From an uncultured Rhodospirillales bacterium (GTDB taxonomy: Bacteria; Pseudomonadota; Alphaproteobacteria; Kiloniellales; Kiloniellaceae): 64,000 nucleotides of DNA. The notes under the pieces were generated by a model. It searched no databases and had not been told where the DNA came from. It saw nothing but the letters and a program-made list of their open reading frames with translations. A program made the position numbers and the translations under genes. Positions 1 to 8,924 of this stretch are shown here, piece by piece. The stretch is taken from the NCBI GenBank assembly GCA_913060675.1, contig CAJXUS010000012.1, positions 20,004 through 84,003 of the forward strand, read 5' to 3'. How positions within the stretch are numbered: the first letter of the stretch is position 1; the number at the start of each line of letters is the position of its first letter.

Positions 1-1796
1 GGTTTTTCATAAAGGAGAGAATTGTCAACGACGGTAAAAGTCTTTTGGCTCCGGTCATTGGCCGCCCTGAATATTATCCCGTATTTTTTGCCTACCCGTT
101 AAAAGGAAACGAAGCTGCAATTGGGTTTGATTTGGGGTCAAATCCGGAGCGTTTGGAAGCTTTGGAAATCGCAAGAGATACGGGGCAATTTGTTATGACA
201 CAGGGAATTACTCTTGTTCAGGAAACGGGTTCTCAATCAGGCACTCTTATGTTTTTACCGATGTATCAGTCAGAAGTGTATCCAGAAGAATATATCGAAA
301 ATGAGGCTCTGAATAATGTGCCTGATACCGTACTGAAACGTCGTGAGTTATTGACAGGTTTTGTCCTAATCGTGTTGAGAGTTGGGGATTTGATCGAGAA
401 GCCTCGCTCAAACCTTGATGGTAATCTCGATATAATGGTTACAGACATCGAAAGTTCTGAAATATTATATGACAGCCGAGCGGACGCAAAGGCTGAAGCT
501 GATTTTTCTCTTCATCAAACGAGGCAGTTTGGCCAAAGAAAATGGCTGTTTAGTCTTTACCCAAAATCCGGCGCTTATGCCAATGACCAACAGATAATAG
601 AAGTATTGCTACTCATGGGAGCTCTTTTCCTTAGTTGTTTGTCTGGAAGTTACACTTATTTTTTAATGCGATCTTATCAAGCGGTTGAAACAAAAACCCA
701 GGACTTGCAAAAGAGTGAACAGCGATTTGCTTTAGCGGCTGCAGGGACGAGTGTGGGAATTTGGGATTGGACTAATATTGATGATGATACACAGTTTTGG
801 TCATCTCAATTTTATAATCTTCTGGGGTATGAAAGCGGAGAGATTAGCGCTTCAACAAAACAATTCGATGCCATCCTTCATCCCGGGGATATTGAGCGAA
901 CACATAAAATGATGGATGTACATCTAAAGGCCGAAGGGGACTTCGATATTGAGTATCGACTGAGAACCAAATCTGGGAATTACAAATGGTTCCGAGGTAG
1001 TGGGCGCGTGGGAAGAGATAAGAATGGGATCCCCACCCGTTTTGTTGGATCGATACAGGATATTCATAGGCAAAAAACTGCAGAGGTCGCTATTCAGGCA
1101 TATGCGGAGGAATTGAAACGTTCTAACGCAGAACTTGAACAGTTTGCTTATGTGGCCTCGCATGATTTAAAAGCACCCCTTAGCGGAATACACAAGCTAG
1201 CTGAGTTGATCGAACTGAACATTCAAAATCAAAAATTTGAGGAAACGGAAAATTATCTGGCCTTAATGAAGGGCCGGATTATCAGGCTGCAAAATTTATT
1301 GGCCAGTCTTCTCGACTATTCACGTATCGGGCAAGGCCGTGAAGACCTCAAGTCTATCGATCTCAATGTGATGATCGGGGATGTTACGGATCTATTAGCG
1401 GTTCAGGATCATGGCTTTGAGGTTCGATATGACCTCCCAACCATCAAAGCACCTTCTACTGTTCTCAATCAAACCTTTCATAACCTAATTGGCAATGCGA
1501 TCAAACATCATGATCAGGATAAAGGTTTGATTAAAATTGAACATAACGTCGAAGACCAAAATCACGTATTTGCGATCACAGATGATGGACCGGGAATCCC
1601 AAATGAAATGCAGGACAAGGTCTTTAAAATGTTTCAGACGCTTCGTCCTCGGGATGAAGTCGAAGGCAGTGGTATGGGGCTCGCAATTGTTAAAAAATTG
1701 GTTGTATATCATGGGGGCAATATTTGGATCGACAACACAGATCAAAACGTAGGTACAACCGTGAAATTCTCAATACCAACTAAAATGAGTGCCTGA
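1..1796 (+). CDS. CHASE-PAS sensor histidine kinase, 5' truncated by window edge
   Basis: The frame is open from base 3 with no stop, so the true start lies upstream; the TTG at 45 is only the first possible start inside the window. In order: the end of a periplasmic CHASE domain (YPVFFAYPLKGNEAAIGFD and following), one membrane segment about 180-205 residues after the TTG, a PAS domain (about 222-345), a HisKA helix with the phospho-acceptor in VASHDLKAPL (about residue 372), and an ATPase domain with N box (LIGNAIKH), DDGPGIP and GSGMGLAIV. Known: such proteins sense extracellular ligands and phosphorylate a response regulator. No regulator gene is adjacent, so partner and ligand are unknown. 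The gene ends about 40 bp before the MITE-like element. Confidence 0.9.
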   Translation, partial: FFIKERIVNDGKSLLAPVIGRPEYYPVFFAYPLKGNEAAIGFDLGSNPERLEALEIARDTGQFVMTQGITLVQETGSQSGTLMFLPMYQSEVYPEEYIENEALNNVPDTVLKRRELLTGFVLIVLRVGDLIEKPRSNLDGNLDIMVTDIESSEILYDSRADAKAEADFSLHQTRQFGQRKWLFSLYPKSGAYANDQQIIEVLLLMGALFLSCLSGSYTYFLMRSYQAVETKTQDLQKSEQRFALAAAGTSVGIWDWTNIDDDTQFWSSQFYNLLGYESGEISASTKQFDAILHPGDIERTHKMMDVHLKAEGDFDIEYRLRTKSGNYKWFRGSGRVGRDKNGIPTRFVGSIQDIHRQKTAEVAIQAYAEELKRSNAELEQFAYVASHDLKAPLSGIHKLAELIELNIQNQKFEETENYLALMKGRIIRLQNLLASLLDYSRIGQGREDLKSIDLNVMIGDVTDLLAVQDHGFEVRYDLPTIKAPSTVLNQTFHNLIGNAIKHHDQDKGLIKIEHNVEDQNHVFAITDDGPGIPNEMQDKVFKMFQTLRPRDEVEGSGMGLAIVKKLVVYHGGNIWIDNTDQNVGTTVKFSIPTKMSA

Positions 1797-1837
1797 GCCT
1801 GTAAACAAATTATCCGTTGATCCCCTACCCCTTCCCC

Positions 1838-2103
1838 TAGGATCAGGACCCATTAATTCGACTGTGCTGGTTTGCCAGATTTTTCCTGTGAGAAGGCGCA
1901 AAAACGCGGGAAATGTGGTTCATTTTCAAGTCTTTGTAACGTGCTCACGGGGTAAATTCAGTAAATCCTAGGGACAATCTTGTTACTTCATCTTAGAGGT
2001 TCAGCCTCCTTGGCAATATCCCCGATATCGACAGTGGTGTCCAAAACTCAGATATCTCGTAACAAAATTGCCAACGCTGTTGAATTAATGAGTCCTGATC
2101 CTA
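1838..2103. mobile_element. MITE-like element with terminal inverted repeats and TA duplication
   Basis: GGATCAGGACCCATTAATTC at 1840-1859 is repeated in inverse orientation at 2082-2101 with one mismatch, and weaker symmetry continues inward for about 14 bp. The 262-bp unit is flanked on both sides by TA (1838-1839, 2102-2103). It holds no convincing coding frame. Known: small non-autonomous elements with TA duplications derive from IS630/mariner-like or some IS5-group elements. Inferred: a MITE mobilised by an element elsewhere in the genome. It sits directly upstream of dgkA and could carry that gene's promoter. The family assignment is uncertain. Confidence 0.65.
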
Positions 2104-2165
2104 AACTATGCTCGGTATTGGATTCTGGAGTTTCTGGAGCTAAACGGTGTGGAATTGGGGGAAAG

Positions 2166-2528
2166 ATGGCTGTAAGTGATATTGGGGCAATTAAACGTGC
2201 TTTTAACGCGAGTTTGGTGGGTTTATTCCATTGCTTACGCAAGGAACGAGCCTTTCAACAAGAACTTCTGCTTTTTTTACCCTTAAGCCTTGTTGCAGTA
2301 TTTATCTCCTCTCAGGTTTGGGATTGGTTGCTGCTTACTCTGCCATTAATCTTTGTTTTGATTGTTGAGGTTCTTAACACCGGGTTAGAAGCTGTGGTCG
2401 ACCGCGTGGGGGTGGAACATCATGAGCTTTCTGGCTTGGCCAAGGATTGTGGATCGGCAGCTGTGTTGCTTGCGATGCTGGCGGCGGTTTTGATTTGGGG
2501 TGCTTATCTTTTTGAGTATTTTTCTTAA
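2166..2528 (+). CDS. dgkA: Diacylglycerol kinase (prokaryotic DgkA family)
   Basis: About 120 residues, the usual length. Integral-membrane enzyme that phosphorylates diacylglycerol to phosphatidate, recycling lipid released by periplasmic glucan or LPS modification. The family signature appears as EVLNTGLEAVVD followed by LAKDCGSAAV, which hold the catalytic Glu and the metal-binding residues; NTGLE replaces the common NTAIE. Three hydrophobic segments follow an amphipathic N-terminus (KRAFNASLVGLFHCLRKE). The ATG at 2166 is chosen because the frame upstream runs through the MITE and lacks family similarity; a GGGGGAAAG stretch precedes it. It is followed by a PAP2-like gene and a lipid-methyltransferase-like gene on the same strand, which suggests a lipid-metabolism group. 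Confidence 0.9.
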   Translation: MAVSDIGAIKRAFNASLVGLFHCLRKERAFQQELLLFLPLSLVAVFISSQVWDWLLLTLPLIFVLIVEVLNTGLEAVVDRVGVEHHELSGLAKDCGSAAVLLAMLAAVLIWGAYLFEYFS

Positions 2529-2726
2529 AAGCAGGATACGTAATCAGAACTTGTCAGGTTACTGTAAGATAAAGCCAATAAAACATACCTCTCTAGGGTC
2601 CCGACTCTAGCTTGATATAGGTTTTTATATTTAAGATTAAGAACTTTATACAGGATTGATCTGAGGCAAGGATAGCATCGGCTTTTCCTGTTCTAAACAA
2701 GCCTGTAGTTTTTGGCAGGTGTGTTG

Positions 2727-3308
2727 ATGCAAGAATTAAATTTATATCTTTTTGGTTTAGCGAATGCGACGTCAGATACAGCTCTTTGGTTATTGGATTG
2801 GGGGCGATTTTTGACGTGGTGGCCGCAAATTTTTGCCATTGTGTCCTTGTGTTTTCTTCTCTTATGCAAAAATGAATATGGTCTTGGCTGGTTCGTTAAA
2901 GTTTGTACATCTGTTTTATTTGCCATTGGTTTAAACCATATTTTTAGTTGGGCTTACCCTTTGATTACACCTGAAGACTTGGGCGTGGGCCAACATTGGA
3001 TGCGTGGTGTTGGATACGGAGAGTGGGTCGGGAGTTATCCAATTTTACTCTTTACTCTGAGTTTTTCTTGTTTTTTCTGGAACCAGAAAAGTTTCTTCAC
3101 GGGGTGGGTATTCTCCCTTGCGATTGCGAATGCCTGGGGCGTTCTATTTATAGGAAATTATTTCCCTCTACAGCTTTTGATGGGCGTTGGTATTGGCTTG
3201 GTAGCTTCCGGGATCGTCGTTTTCATTAGCCGTGGACAGGCTCATTATCAATACAGTAGAATCCAAACTAAGAATGGCCGAAATAATGTCGAAACGGTCA
3301 CCCTTTAG
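2727..3308 (+). CDS. PAP2-like membrane protein with degenerate catalytic motifs
   Basis: About 193 residues with about five to six membrane segments. The start MQELNLYLFGLANAT and overall spacing resemble the YbjG/BcrC-type undecaprenyl-diphosphatase branch of the PAP2 family (there: LNLSLFSLINAT). The three catalytic motifs look lost: YPLITPEDLG (about 77-86) stands where the Lys/Arg-Pro motif should be, GEWVGSYPILLFT (about 98-110) where PSxH should be, and ANAWGVLFIGNYFPLQLLMG (about 134-153) where SRxxxxxHxxxD should be, with Asn at the His position and Leu at the Asp position. Inferred: a non-catalytic PAP2 homologue, perhaps lipid-binding or regulatory. The ATG at 2727 (AGGTG about 8 bp upstream) is preferred to the upstream TTG at 2712. 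Confidence 0.6.
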   Translation: MQELNLYLFGLANATSDTALWLLDWGRFLTWWPQIFAIVSLCFLLLCKNEYGLGWFVKVCTSVLFAIGLNHIFSWAYPLITPEDLGVGQHWMRGVGYGEWVGSYPILLFTLSFSCFFWNQKSFFTGWVFSLAIANAWGVLFIGNYFPLQLLMGVGIGLVASGIVVFISRGQAHYQYSRIQTKNGRNNVETVTL

Positions 3309-3375
3309 AACCGTGTTTTAAGCCCGATAAAGCCGCTAGATCGTAATGCCTTGATCCAATAATTTAGGAAGTTCA

Positions 3376-3819
3376 ATGCAACGTCTCTTACCCCCGTTTT
3401 TCTTTTTATTGTGTCTCATCGCCATGGCTTTGTTGAATAAATTTGCACCGATTATTCGGTTCGTGGAATATCCATGGAACTTACTGGGTTTAATAGATCT
3501 CGGGGGTGGAATTGCAATTACGCTTGTCGCGGGAACACAGTTCATGCGGGTAAAAACAAATCTCAAGACCTTTAACAAGCCGGATCAGATGGTGACATCT
3601 GGGCTCTTTAAATACAGTCGAAATCCTATGTATGTCGGATTTGCCATATCTAGCTTTGGTGTCGCGTTTTATCTGGGGTCTCTCTCGCCATTTCTTATTT
3701 TTGTTTTGTTCATCGTTGTTTCAGATCGTTGGTATATCGCCTTTGAAGAAAAGGTCATGGCTGATGTCTTTGGCGAGGATTATGAGAATTACAAAAGATC
3801 AGTCCGGCGCTGGATTTGA
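3376..3819 (+). CDS. Isoprenylcysteine/phospholipid methyltransferase-like membrane protein
   Basis: 147 residues with four hydrophobic segments and the C-terminal hallmark of the ICMT/PEMT-type family: SGLFKYSRNPMYVGF (about residues 75-90), then an EExxxxxxFGxxYxxYxxxVRRWI-like tail (EEKVMADVFGEDYENYKRSV). Known: these enzymes bind S-adenosylmethionine through the RNPMY and EE motifs and methylate a lipid or prenyl-type acceptor; bacterial substrates are mostly unknown. It follows the dgkA/PAP2 pair by about 70 bp. The 3' end overlaps the convergent LysR gene by about 20 bp. Confidence 0.8.
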   Translation: MQRLLPPFFFLLCLIAMALLNKFAPIIRFVEYPWNLLGLIDLGGGIAITLVAGTQFMRVKTNLKTFNKPDQMVTSGLFKYSRNPMYVGFAISSFGVAFYLGSLSPFLIFVLFIVVSDRWYIAFEEKVMADVFGEDYENYKRSVRRWI

Positions 3820-4719
3820 TCTTTTACGATCACTGACTTGGTTGTGGAGAAGCCACTCAATGAGGACCTTGCTTATCCGCCAATTAGCAGATTTTCTATT
3901 TTCCCTGATAAAATAGCTGGTAAAGAGAGAGAGCGGATCTTCAAATACTTTTGTCAACTGAGTTGATGCCAGATATCCGTCGATGAGAGGGCGGCGGCCG
4001 AGAATAACGCCTTCCCCCCGACAGGCTGCTTCCAGAGCGATGAGAGATCCATCAACAGAGAAGCCTTGTGGAATGTCAAAGGTGCCTTTGCAATAGGTCC
4101 GAAACCACCGATGCCAATCGTTTTCATAGCCGAGGACATGAATTAAGTCACAGTTGAGCAAATCCTCAGCTTTCTTAATAATTGTCATTTTCTCGAGATA
4201 TCCTGGTGCACAGACCGGTATTATTTCTGCATCCCAAAGTTTGTGAACCCCGGCTCCTTTAATTGCCTCTTGTGAACCAACAAAAATTTCCAAATCACAT
4301 TCTTGGTGCGCCAGTTGTCCCGGCAATTGATCAAGGGTGCGAATGTGCACGTCAATGTCGGGCTTGATGTCGTGGAATTGACGCAATCTCGGCGCCAGCC
4401 ACAAGGACGCAATGCTCGGCGTGCACCGAATTGTAATGAGATGTTTTCTTTTCTCTGGGAACAGCTGATCGGTAATGGTGTCGAGCCGATCAAGAGCTTC
4501 CTGTACCGCAGGATAATAAGCCTGGCCACCACTGTTTAAGGAGATAGTACGGTTATTACGCACAAAAAGAGGCGCGCCAAGATAGTCCTCTAGTTGCCGA
4601 ATTTGTTGACTGACGGCGGCCTGAGAAACATGGAGCTCTTCTGCAGCGAGAGAAAAGCTGAGGTGACGCGCTGCGGCTTCGAAAGTACGCAGCTGATTGA
4701 GGCGAGGGCGTTTAGGCAT
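3799..4719 (-). CDS. LysR-family regulator, GcvA-like
   Basis: About 306 residues from MPKRPRLNQLRTFEAAARH, the typical GcvA-type opening; the open frame extends 13 codons further upstream, but those do not resemble the family. N-terminal winged helix with SLAAEELHVSQAAVSQQIRQL (recognition helix about 30-50), then a periplasmic-binding-like effector domain. It is divergent from the MttB-family gene at 4832 with about 110 bp between, so control of that methylamine operon is the natural inference. Inverted repeats lie in the gap. The effector is unknown. Confidence 0.85.
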   Translation of the reverse strand: MPKRPRLNQLRTFEAAARHLSFSLAAEELHVSQAAVSQQIRQLEDYLGAPLFVRNNRTISLNSGGQAYYPAVQEALDRLDTITDQLFPEKRKHLITIRCTPSIASLWLAPRLRQFHDIKPDIDVHIRTLDQLPGQLAHQECDLEIFVGSQEAIKGAGVHKLWDAEIIPVCAPGYLEKMTIIKKAEDLLNCDLIHVLGYENDWHRWFRTYCKGTFDIPQGFSVDGSLIALEAACRGEGVILGRRPLIDGYLASTQLTKVFEDPLSLFTSYFIRENRKSANWRISKVLIEWLLHNQVSDRKRSNPAPD

Positions 4720-4744
4720 GGATCTATTCGCATAAGGTTTAATT

Positions 4745-4782
4745 ATGCAAAGCTGCATTAAATCTCGTTTGTTTGCAAGCGA
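4745..4782. promoter_or_regulatory. Candidate LysR operators between divergent genes
   Basis: Two imperfect palindromes lie between the LysR start and the MttB-family start: ATGCA-AAGC-TGCAT (4745-4758) and TCGTTTGTTTGCAAGCGA (4765-4782). Spaced dyads of this kind in a LysR/target divergent gap fit the usual autoregulatory plus activation arrangement. No experimental support; assignment is by position and symmetry only. Confidence 0.35.
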
Positions 4783-4831
4783 AACTACGGCTTACCATTC
4801 AGGGAAATAAAACACCTTTCTGGAGGCCTTA

Positions 4832-6355
4832 GTGCAGTATTTTTCCTTTCTTGATGATAGTGAGGTTCGTCGTGTCCACGAATCATCGCTGGAGATCCTA
4901 GAAGAAGTCGGTTTGTTGGTGCGTAATGAAAAGGCGCGCTACCGCTTTGCCGAACATGGCGCGATTGTCGATCATGAAACCGAGATGGTGCGCCTTCCTC
5001 GGAACGTGGTCGAAAAATACCGTGCGATGGTCCCCGCAACGATTACATTGCGCGGGCGAGATCCAAAAAATGATGTGACATTCCCGCGAAAGTTACCCGT
5101 TGTTGCCACAGCGAGCTCTGCTCCGGATATTGTCGATCCTGTAACAGGTATAACCCGTCGGGCAACCTCGGACGATATTGCCCGAATTGCTCATGTGGTA
5201 AATGAAGCTGATAACATTGATGTATTTTCTATCTCTACCCTGGCGGATGACGCACCAAGCGATCAAATCAGCCTGTCACGATTTTATCCAGCGCTGAAAA
5301 ATTGCCTGAAACCAATCCGTACTTCAGTTTGGACTGTGGAAGAGGCCAAACAGATCCTGAAGTTGGGTGAATTGATTGCGGGCTCTCCCGAAGCTTTTTG
5401 GGAGCGACCCTTTATTAATTTTGGGTATTGTTCGATCGTAACCCCGCTCACCATGGATTATGACAGTACTGAAAATCTTATGTTTTTTGCTGAAAACGGG
5501 GTCACGGCTTACGGCACAATTGCACCTATGGGCGGGATCAATACACCCCAGTCGTTACCGGGTATGTTAACCCTGATCAATGCTGAATGGCTGGCGACGG
5601 CTTGTCTGGCCCAGATGTCCAAGGCCGGGACCGAACAGATCTATAACTTCCTTCCGGTTTTTGCTGATTTGCGCGATGGAGCCTATGCGCCCGGTGCTAT
5701 AGAAGTGGGCATGATGAACTCTCTGGTGTGTCAGATGGCTCGTTTTTATGATGTACCAGCAGGCGGATATCTCGGGCTCACAAATTCTAAGACGGCCGAT
5801 GCTCAGGCTGGCTTTGAAAAGGGAATGTCTCCTTTGCTAGGGGCTGTTTCAGGCGTGAATTTTATCGTTATGGGCGGCTTGCAAGATGCTTTGATGACCT
5901 TTGATTTTGGACAACTACTCATCGACAACGAAATCGCCGGCATGGTCAAGCGCGTACGCACTGGGTTTGCCTTTTCCGATGAAGAAATTGCACTTGAGGA
6001 TGTCAAGCAGGTCGGACCAGGTGCTTTGTTTGCAGGTCTTCCCATGACCCTGGATAATATGACCACCACCACCTTTATGCCGGAACTGGCTGACCGTAAA
6101 CTGCGTGAAACATGGGAAACCGAAGGCTCGTCCACGATACACCAGCGTGCCATGAACAAGGCCAGAGAAATACTTTCCCAGCCGAACGCTGCTGCCTTTG
6201 ATGCCGAGACCGATGCACGTATTCGAGCTGAGTTCGCGGGGATGGTCGCTGGGGATTCTACTTTGCCGGAGGGGTGGAAGGAACTTGACATTGGTGGTGA
6301 TAAAGTCAGCCGGGGACGCCGCGTCAATCGTCGCGCAAAGAGTACTGCGGCGTAA
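4832..6355 (+). CDS. Non-pyrrolysine MttB-superfamily methyltransferase
   Basis: 507 residues, starting at a GTG with GGAGG about 6 bp upstream. The whole protein reads as a trimethylamine-methyltransferase (MttB/COG5598) barrel: RRVHESSLEILEEVG near the N-terminus, the NCLKPIRTSVWTVEEAKQ region, and GYCSIVTPLTMDYD in the middle. No in-frame stop interrupts it, so it belongs to the non-pyrrolysine branch, whose characterised members (for example MtgB) move a methyl group from quaternary amines such as glycine betaine to a corrinoid protein. No corrinoid protein or reductive activator is adjacent. The next gene is a GcvT-fused demethylase and the next regulator is GbdR-like, which points to betaine-type or other methylated-amine breakdown. 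Substrate and methyl acceptor are inferred. Confidence 0.8.
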   Translation: MQYFSFLDDSEVRRVHESSLEILEEVGLLVRNEKARYRFAEHGAIVDHETEMVRLPRNVVEKYRAMVPATITLRGRDPKNDVTFPRKLPVVATASSAPDIVDPVTGITRRATSDDIARIAHVVNEADNIDVFSISTLADDAPSDQISLSRFYPALKNCLKPIRTSVWTVEEAKQILKLGELIAGSPEAFWERPFINFGYCSIVTPLTMDYDSTENLMFFAENGVTAYGTIAPMGGINTPQSLPGMLTLINAEWLATACLAQMSKAGTEQIYNFLPVFADLRDGAYAPGAIEVGMMNSLVCQMARFYDVPAGGYLGLTNSKTADAQAGFEKGMSPLLGAVSGVNFIVMGGLQDALMTFDFGQLLIDNEIAGMVKRVRTGFAFSDEEIALEDVKQVGPGALFAGLPMTLDNMTTTTFMPELADRKLRETWETEGSSTIHQRAMNKAREILSQPNAAAFDAETDARIRAEFAGMVAGDSTLPEGWKELDIGGDKVSRGRRVNRRAKSTAA

Positions 6356-6433
6356 GACATAAATGCTGCTCTACCTCACCCGATTAAACAATGAATAAAA
6401 TCTGATTTTATCAGGAATCTATAGGAATATTCG

Positions 6434-8899
6434 ATGCGTAAGGCTTTTCCAACCTCTGCAAAAATTGTGGTCATTGGTGGTGGTGCCATCGGGACCTCTA
6501 TCGCCTATCACCTCGCTAAGGCGGGGCAAACTGATGTGGTTTTGCTCGAAAAATCCAAGCTAACCGAAGGCGCAACATGGCATGCGGCTGGTTTGGTCGG
6601 GCAGTTTCGTTCGCAGCAGAACCTGATGAGCCTAATGAAGGATTCCGTTTCGCTCTTTGATACCTTGGCTGAGGAAACGGGGCAAGAAACGGGGTGGCGT
6701 AAAGTGGGTTCCATACGTGTCGCCTCAACCCAGGATCGTTGGCAAGAGCTCCTCAAGTCGCATTCTGCTGCCCAGGCTGTTGGGTTTGAGATGGAGATCA
6801 TCTCGCCCAGTGAAGCCAAAAATCTTTATCCTTTGATGGAGAGTAATGATCTCGTTGGCGCAGCTTTCATCCCGGAAGATGGTCATGTTGATCCCTATAG
6901 CCTCACCCAGGCCTATGCCAAAGGTATCCGTCAAAATGGGGGGCGGGTGATCGAAGGTGTAATGGTCAAAGAGCTGGTCCGAAAAACGGTTGGTAACAAG
7001 GAAAGCATCACTCATGTCGTAACGGATCACGGAACGATAGAGGTCGATACGGTGGTTAATGCAGCGGGGCTCTGGGCAAGGCAAGTTGGCCAAATGGCGG
7101 GTGTAGAATTGCCTGCAGGTGTTGTGCAGCACCAATATTTTGTGACTGAAAAAACACCCGATATCCCTGACGGCATCCCCTGTTTTCGCGATCCAGATGG
7201 CGGATTTTACGCCAAGCCTGAGCCGGGGGCTCTAGCTATTGGCGGCTGGGAACAGAGCACTGATAAGGTCAATCCAAAAGAAGGCTTCCCCTGGCATTGT
7301 GAACGCCATCTTTTTGATCCAAACATGGATCGTCTGGAAGAAATATTTGGACCAGCTTTGCACCGTTTTCCTATTCTCAATGAATTGGGTGTGCGTACCA
7401 TCATCAATGGGCCGATCCCCATATCTCCTGATGGTGAACCCGTTATCGGCCCGGTTCCAGGGTTGGACAATTTCTTTGCCGCCTGTTCCTTTACCTCAGG
7501 TATTGCAGCGTCAGGTGGTGTTGGTAAGGCCGTGGCCAATTGGATACTGAACGGTGATCCTGGTCTCGATCTTTGGGCTTTTGATATCAGGCGTTTTGGT
7601 CCGTTGCAGTCCGGTCACAAATTCCTGCATGACCGTGCGGTGGAAAGCTATAGCAAGTATTACGACATCCATTGGCCGGGAGAGGAATTGGAAACCGCCC
7701 GCGGCGCCCGCCGATCGCCACTGTACAGCAGGCTCAAACAGGAGGGGGCGGTTTTCGGCTCTAAGTTTGGTTGGGAACGTGCCAATTGGTTTGCGCACGG
7801 AGATATCCTCCAGGAAGATAAATTTGGCTTTGATAGACCGGGGCAGGCTGAAACGATTGGTCGCGAACACAAGGCTGCGCGAGAACAAGCAGTGCTGGTT
7901 GATCAGACTTCTTTCACTAAGTTTGAAATATCGGGCCCGAAAGCTTGTGCATTTTTACAATATATGGCCGTGGCAAATGTGGACAAACCTGTTGGTGGCG
8001 CTGTCTATAGCCAACTTTGCAACGCGAATGGCGGCATAGAAGCGGATGTCACCCTCATTCGCCGTGCTGAAGATTGCTTCTGGTTGATCACGGGATCTGC
8101 TTTGGGTGTGCGGGATAGAGCTTGGCTTGAAGCCGGATTATTACTTTTTTCCGAACATCATCAGGGAAGTATTGGGACGCAGGATGTTGTGCTGCGCGAT
8201 ATAACATCCTCCTTCGGTGTTCTTAATCTGCAGGGACCAAACGCGCGCAAGATCCTGGAAAAAGTGTGCGATGAGGATATTTCACATTCGGGGTTTCCCT
8301 TTATGAGCACCAAAGACATCCGCATTGGCTACGCTCCGGCACTGGCATACCGCGTAACCTATGTGGGGGAGTTGGGGTGGGAACTATATATCCCAACGGA
8401 ATATCTTGAATATGCCTACGAAACGATAATGCAAGCTGGCCAGGACCAAGGTCTGATCAATATGGGCTATCGCGCTATTGATAGCTTGCGGTTGGAAAAG
8501 CGCTATCTGGCATGGGGCGCGGATATTAACTCGGACTATAACCCCTTTGAAGCTGGGTTGAACTTTCTTATCGATTGGAAAAAGGGCAATTTTCTCGGAC
8601 GTGAAGCCTTATTGAAAATCAAGGAAGAGGGCGTGTCTCAGCGCATGGTGACCTTACTTTTGGATGATCCGCTTACGGTTTATGGCGGCGAGGCGGTTTT
8701 TTGTGATGGTCAGGTCATCGCACAAACCACCAGTGGCAACTTTGCTTATTCGGTCGGTAAATCTCTGGTCTTGGCTTATCTGCCTCTAGAGCTTCTTGAA
8801 AAAGAGGTCTTTGAGGTTCAGGCCTTCGGTCAACGTAGTCGCGCGAAGCTTATCAAATCGTCGGCTTACGATCCCAAAGGAGAAAAAATTCGATGTTAA
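6434..8899 (+). CDS. FAD-dependent demethylase with C-terminal GcvT domains (DMGDH/sarcosine dehydrogenase-like)
   Basis: 821 residues. Residues about 1-400 form a DAO-type FAD domain with VVIGGGAIGTSIAYHLAKAG and [13 protein letters not shown]; His50 in WHAAG matches the histidine that covalently holds FAD in dimethylglycine dehydrogenase. Residues about 410-821 contain the FAO-type linker and aminomethyltransferase (GcvT) folds with [13 protein letters not shown] and LRLEKRYLAWGADI, which bind tetrahydrofolate in the family. Known reaction: oxidative N-demethylation, the formaldehyde equivalent passing to folate. It lies 78 bp after the MttB-family gene in the same direction, so the two probably act in sequence on one methylated amine. 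A second, divergent homologue lies at 50280-52748. Exact substrate is not determinable. Confidence 0.88.
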   Translation: MRKAFPTSAKIVVIGGGAIGTSIAYHLAKAGQTDVVLLEKSKLTEGATWHAAGLVGQFRSQQNLMSLMKDSVSLFDTLAEETGQETGWRKVGSIRVASTQDRWQELLKSHSAAQAVGFEMEIISPSEAKNLYPLMESNDLVGAAFIPEDGHVDPYSLTQAYAKGIRQNGGRVIEGVMVKELVRKTVGNKESITHVVTDHGTIEVDTVVNAAGLWARQVGQMAGVELPAGVVQHQYFVTEKTPDIPDGIPCFRDPDGGFYAKPEPGALAIGGWEQSTDKVNPKEGFPWHCERHLFDPNMDRLEEIFGPALHRFPILNELGVRTIINGPIPISPDGEPVIGPVPGLDNFFAACSFTSGIAASGGVGKAVANWILNGDPGLDLWAFDIRRFGPLQSGHKFLHDRAVESYSKYYDIHWPGEELETARGARRSPLYSRLKQEGAVFGSKFGWERANWFAHGDILQEDKFGFDRPGQAETIGREHKAAREQAVLVDQTSFTKFEISGPKACAFLQYMAVANVDKPVGGAVYSQLCNANGGIEADVTLIRRAEDCFWLITGSALGVRDRAWLEAGLLLFSEHHQGSIGTQDVVLRDITSSFGVLNLQGPNARKILEKVCDEDISHSGFPFMSTKDIRIGYAPALAYRVTYVGELGWELYIPTEYLEYAYETIMQAGQDQGLINMGYRAIDSLRLEKRYLAWGADINSDYNPFEAGLNFLIDWKKGNFLGREALLKIKEEGVSQRMVTLLLDDPLTVYGGEAVFCDGQVIAQTTSGNFAYSVGKSLVLAYLPLELLEKEVFEVQAFGQRSRAKLIKSSAYDPKGEKIRC

Positions 8900-8924
8900 A
8901 TGTAGATGTTAAATTTGGGGGTAA

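Noticed and set aside
1980..2165. N-terminal extension of DgkA by about 62 residues
   Set aside because: The upstream part of the frame runs through the MITE's right end and lacks family similarity; the 120-residue form from 2166 has the normal length.
4832..6355. Pyrrolysine codon in the MttB-family gene
   Set aside because: No in-frame TAG interrupts the 507-codon frame and no pyl genes are nearby, so this is the non-pyrrolysine branch.
5803..6360. Open frame of 185 codons antisense to the MttB-family gene
   Set aside because: Ser/Pro/Ala-rich composition and no motif; a shadow of the coding strand.
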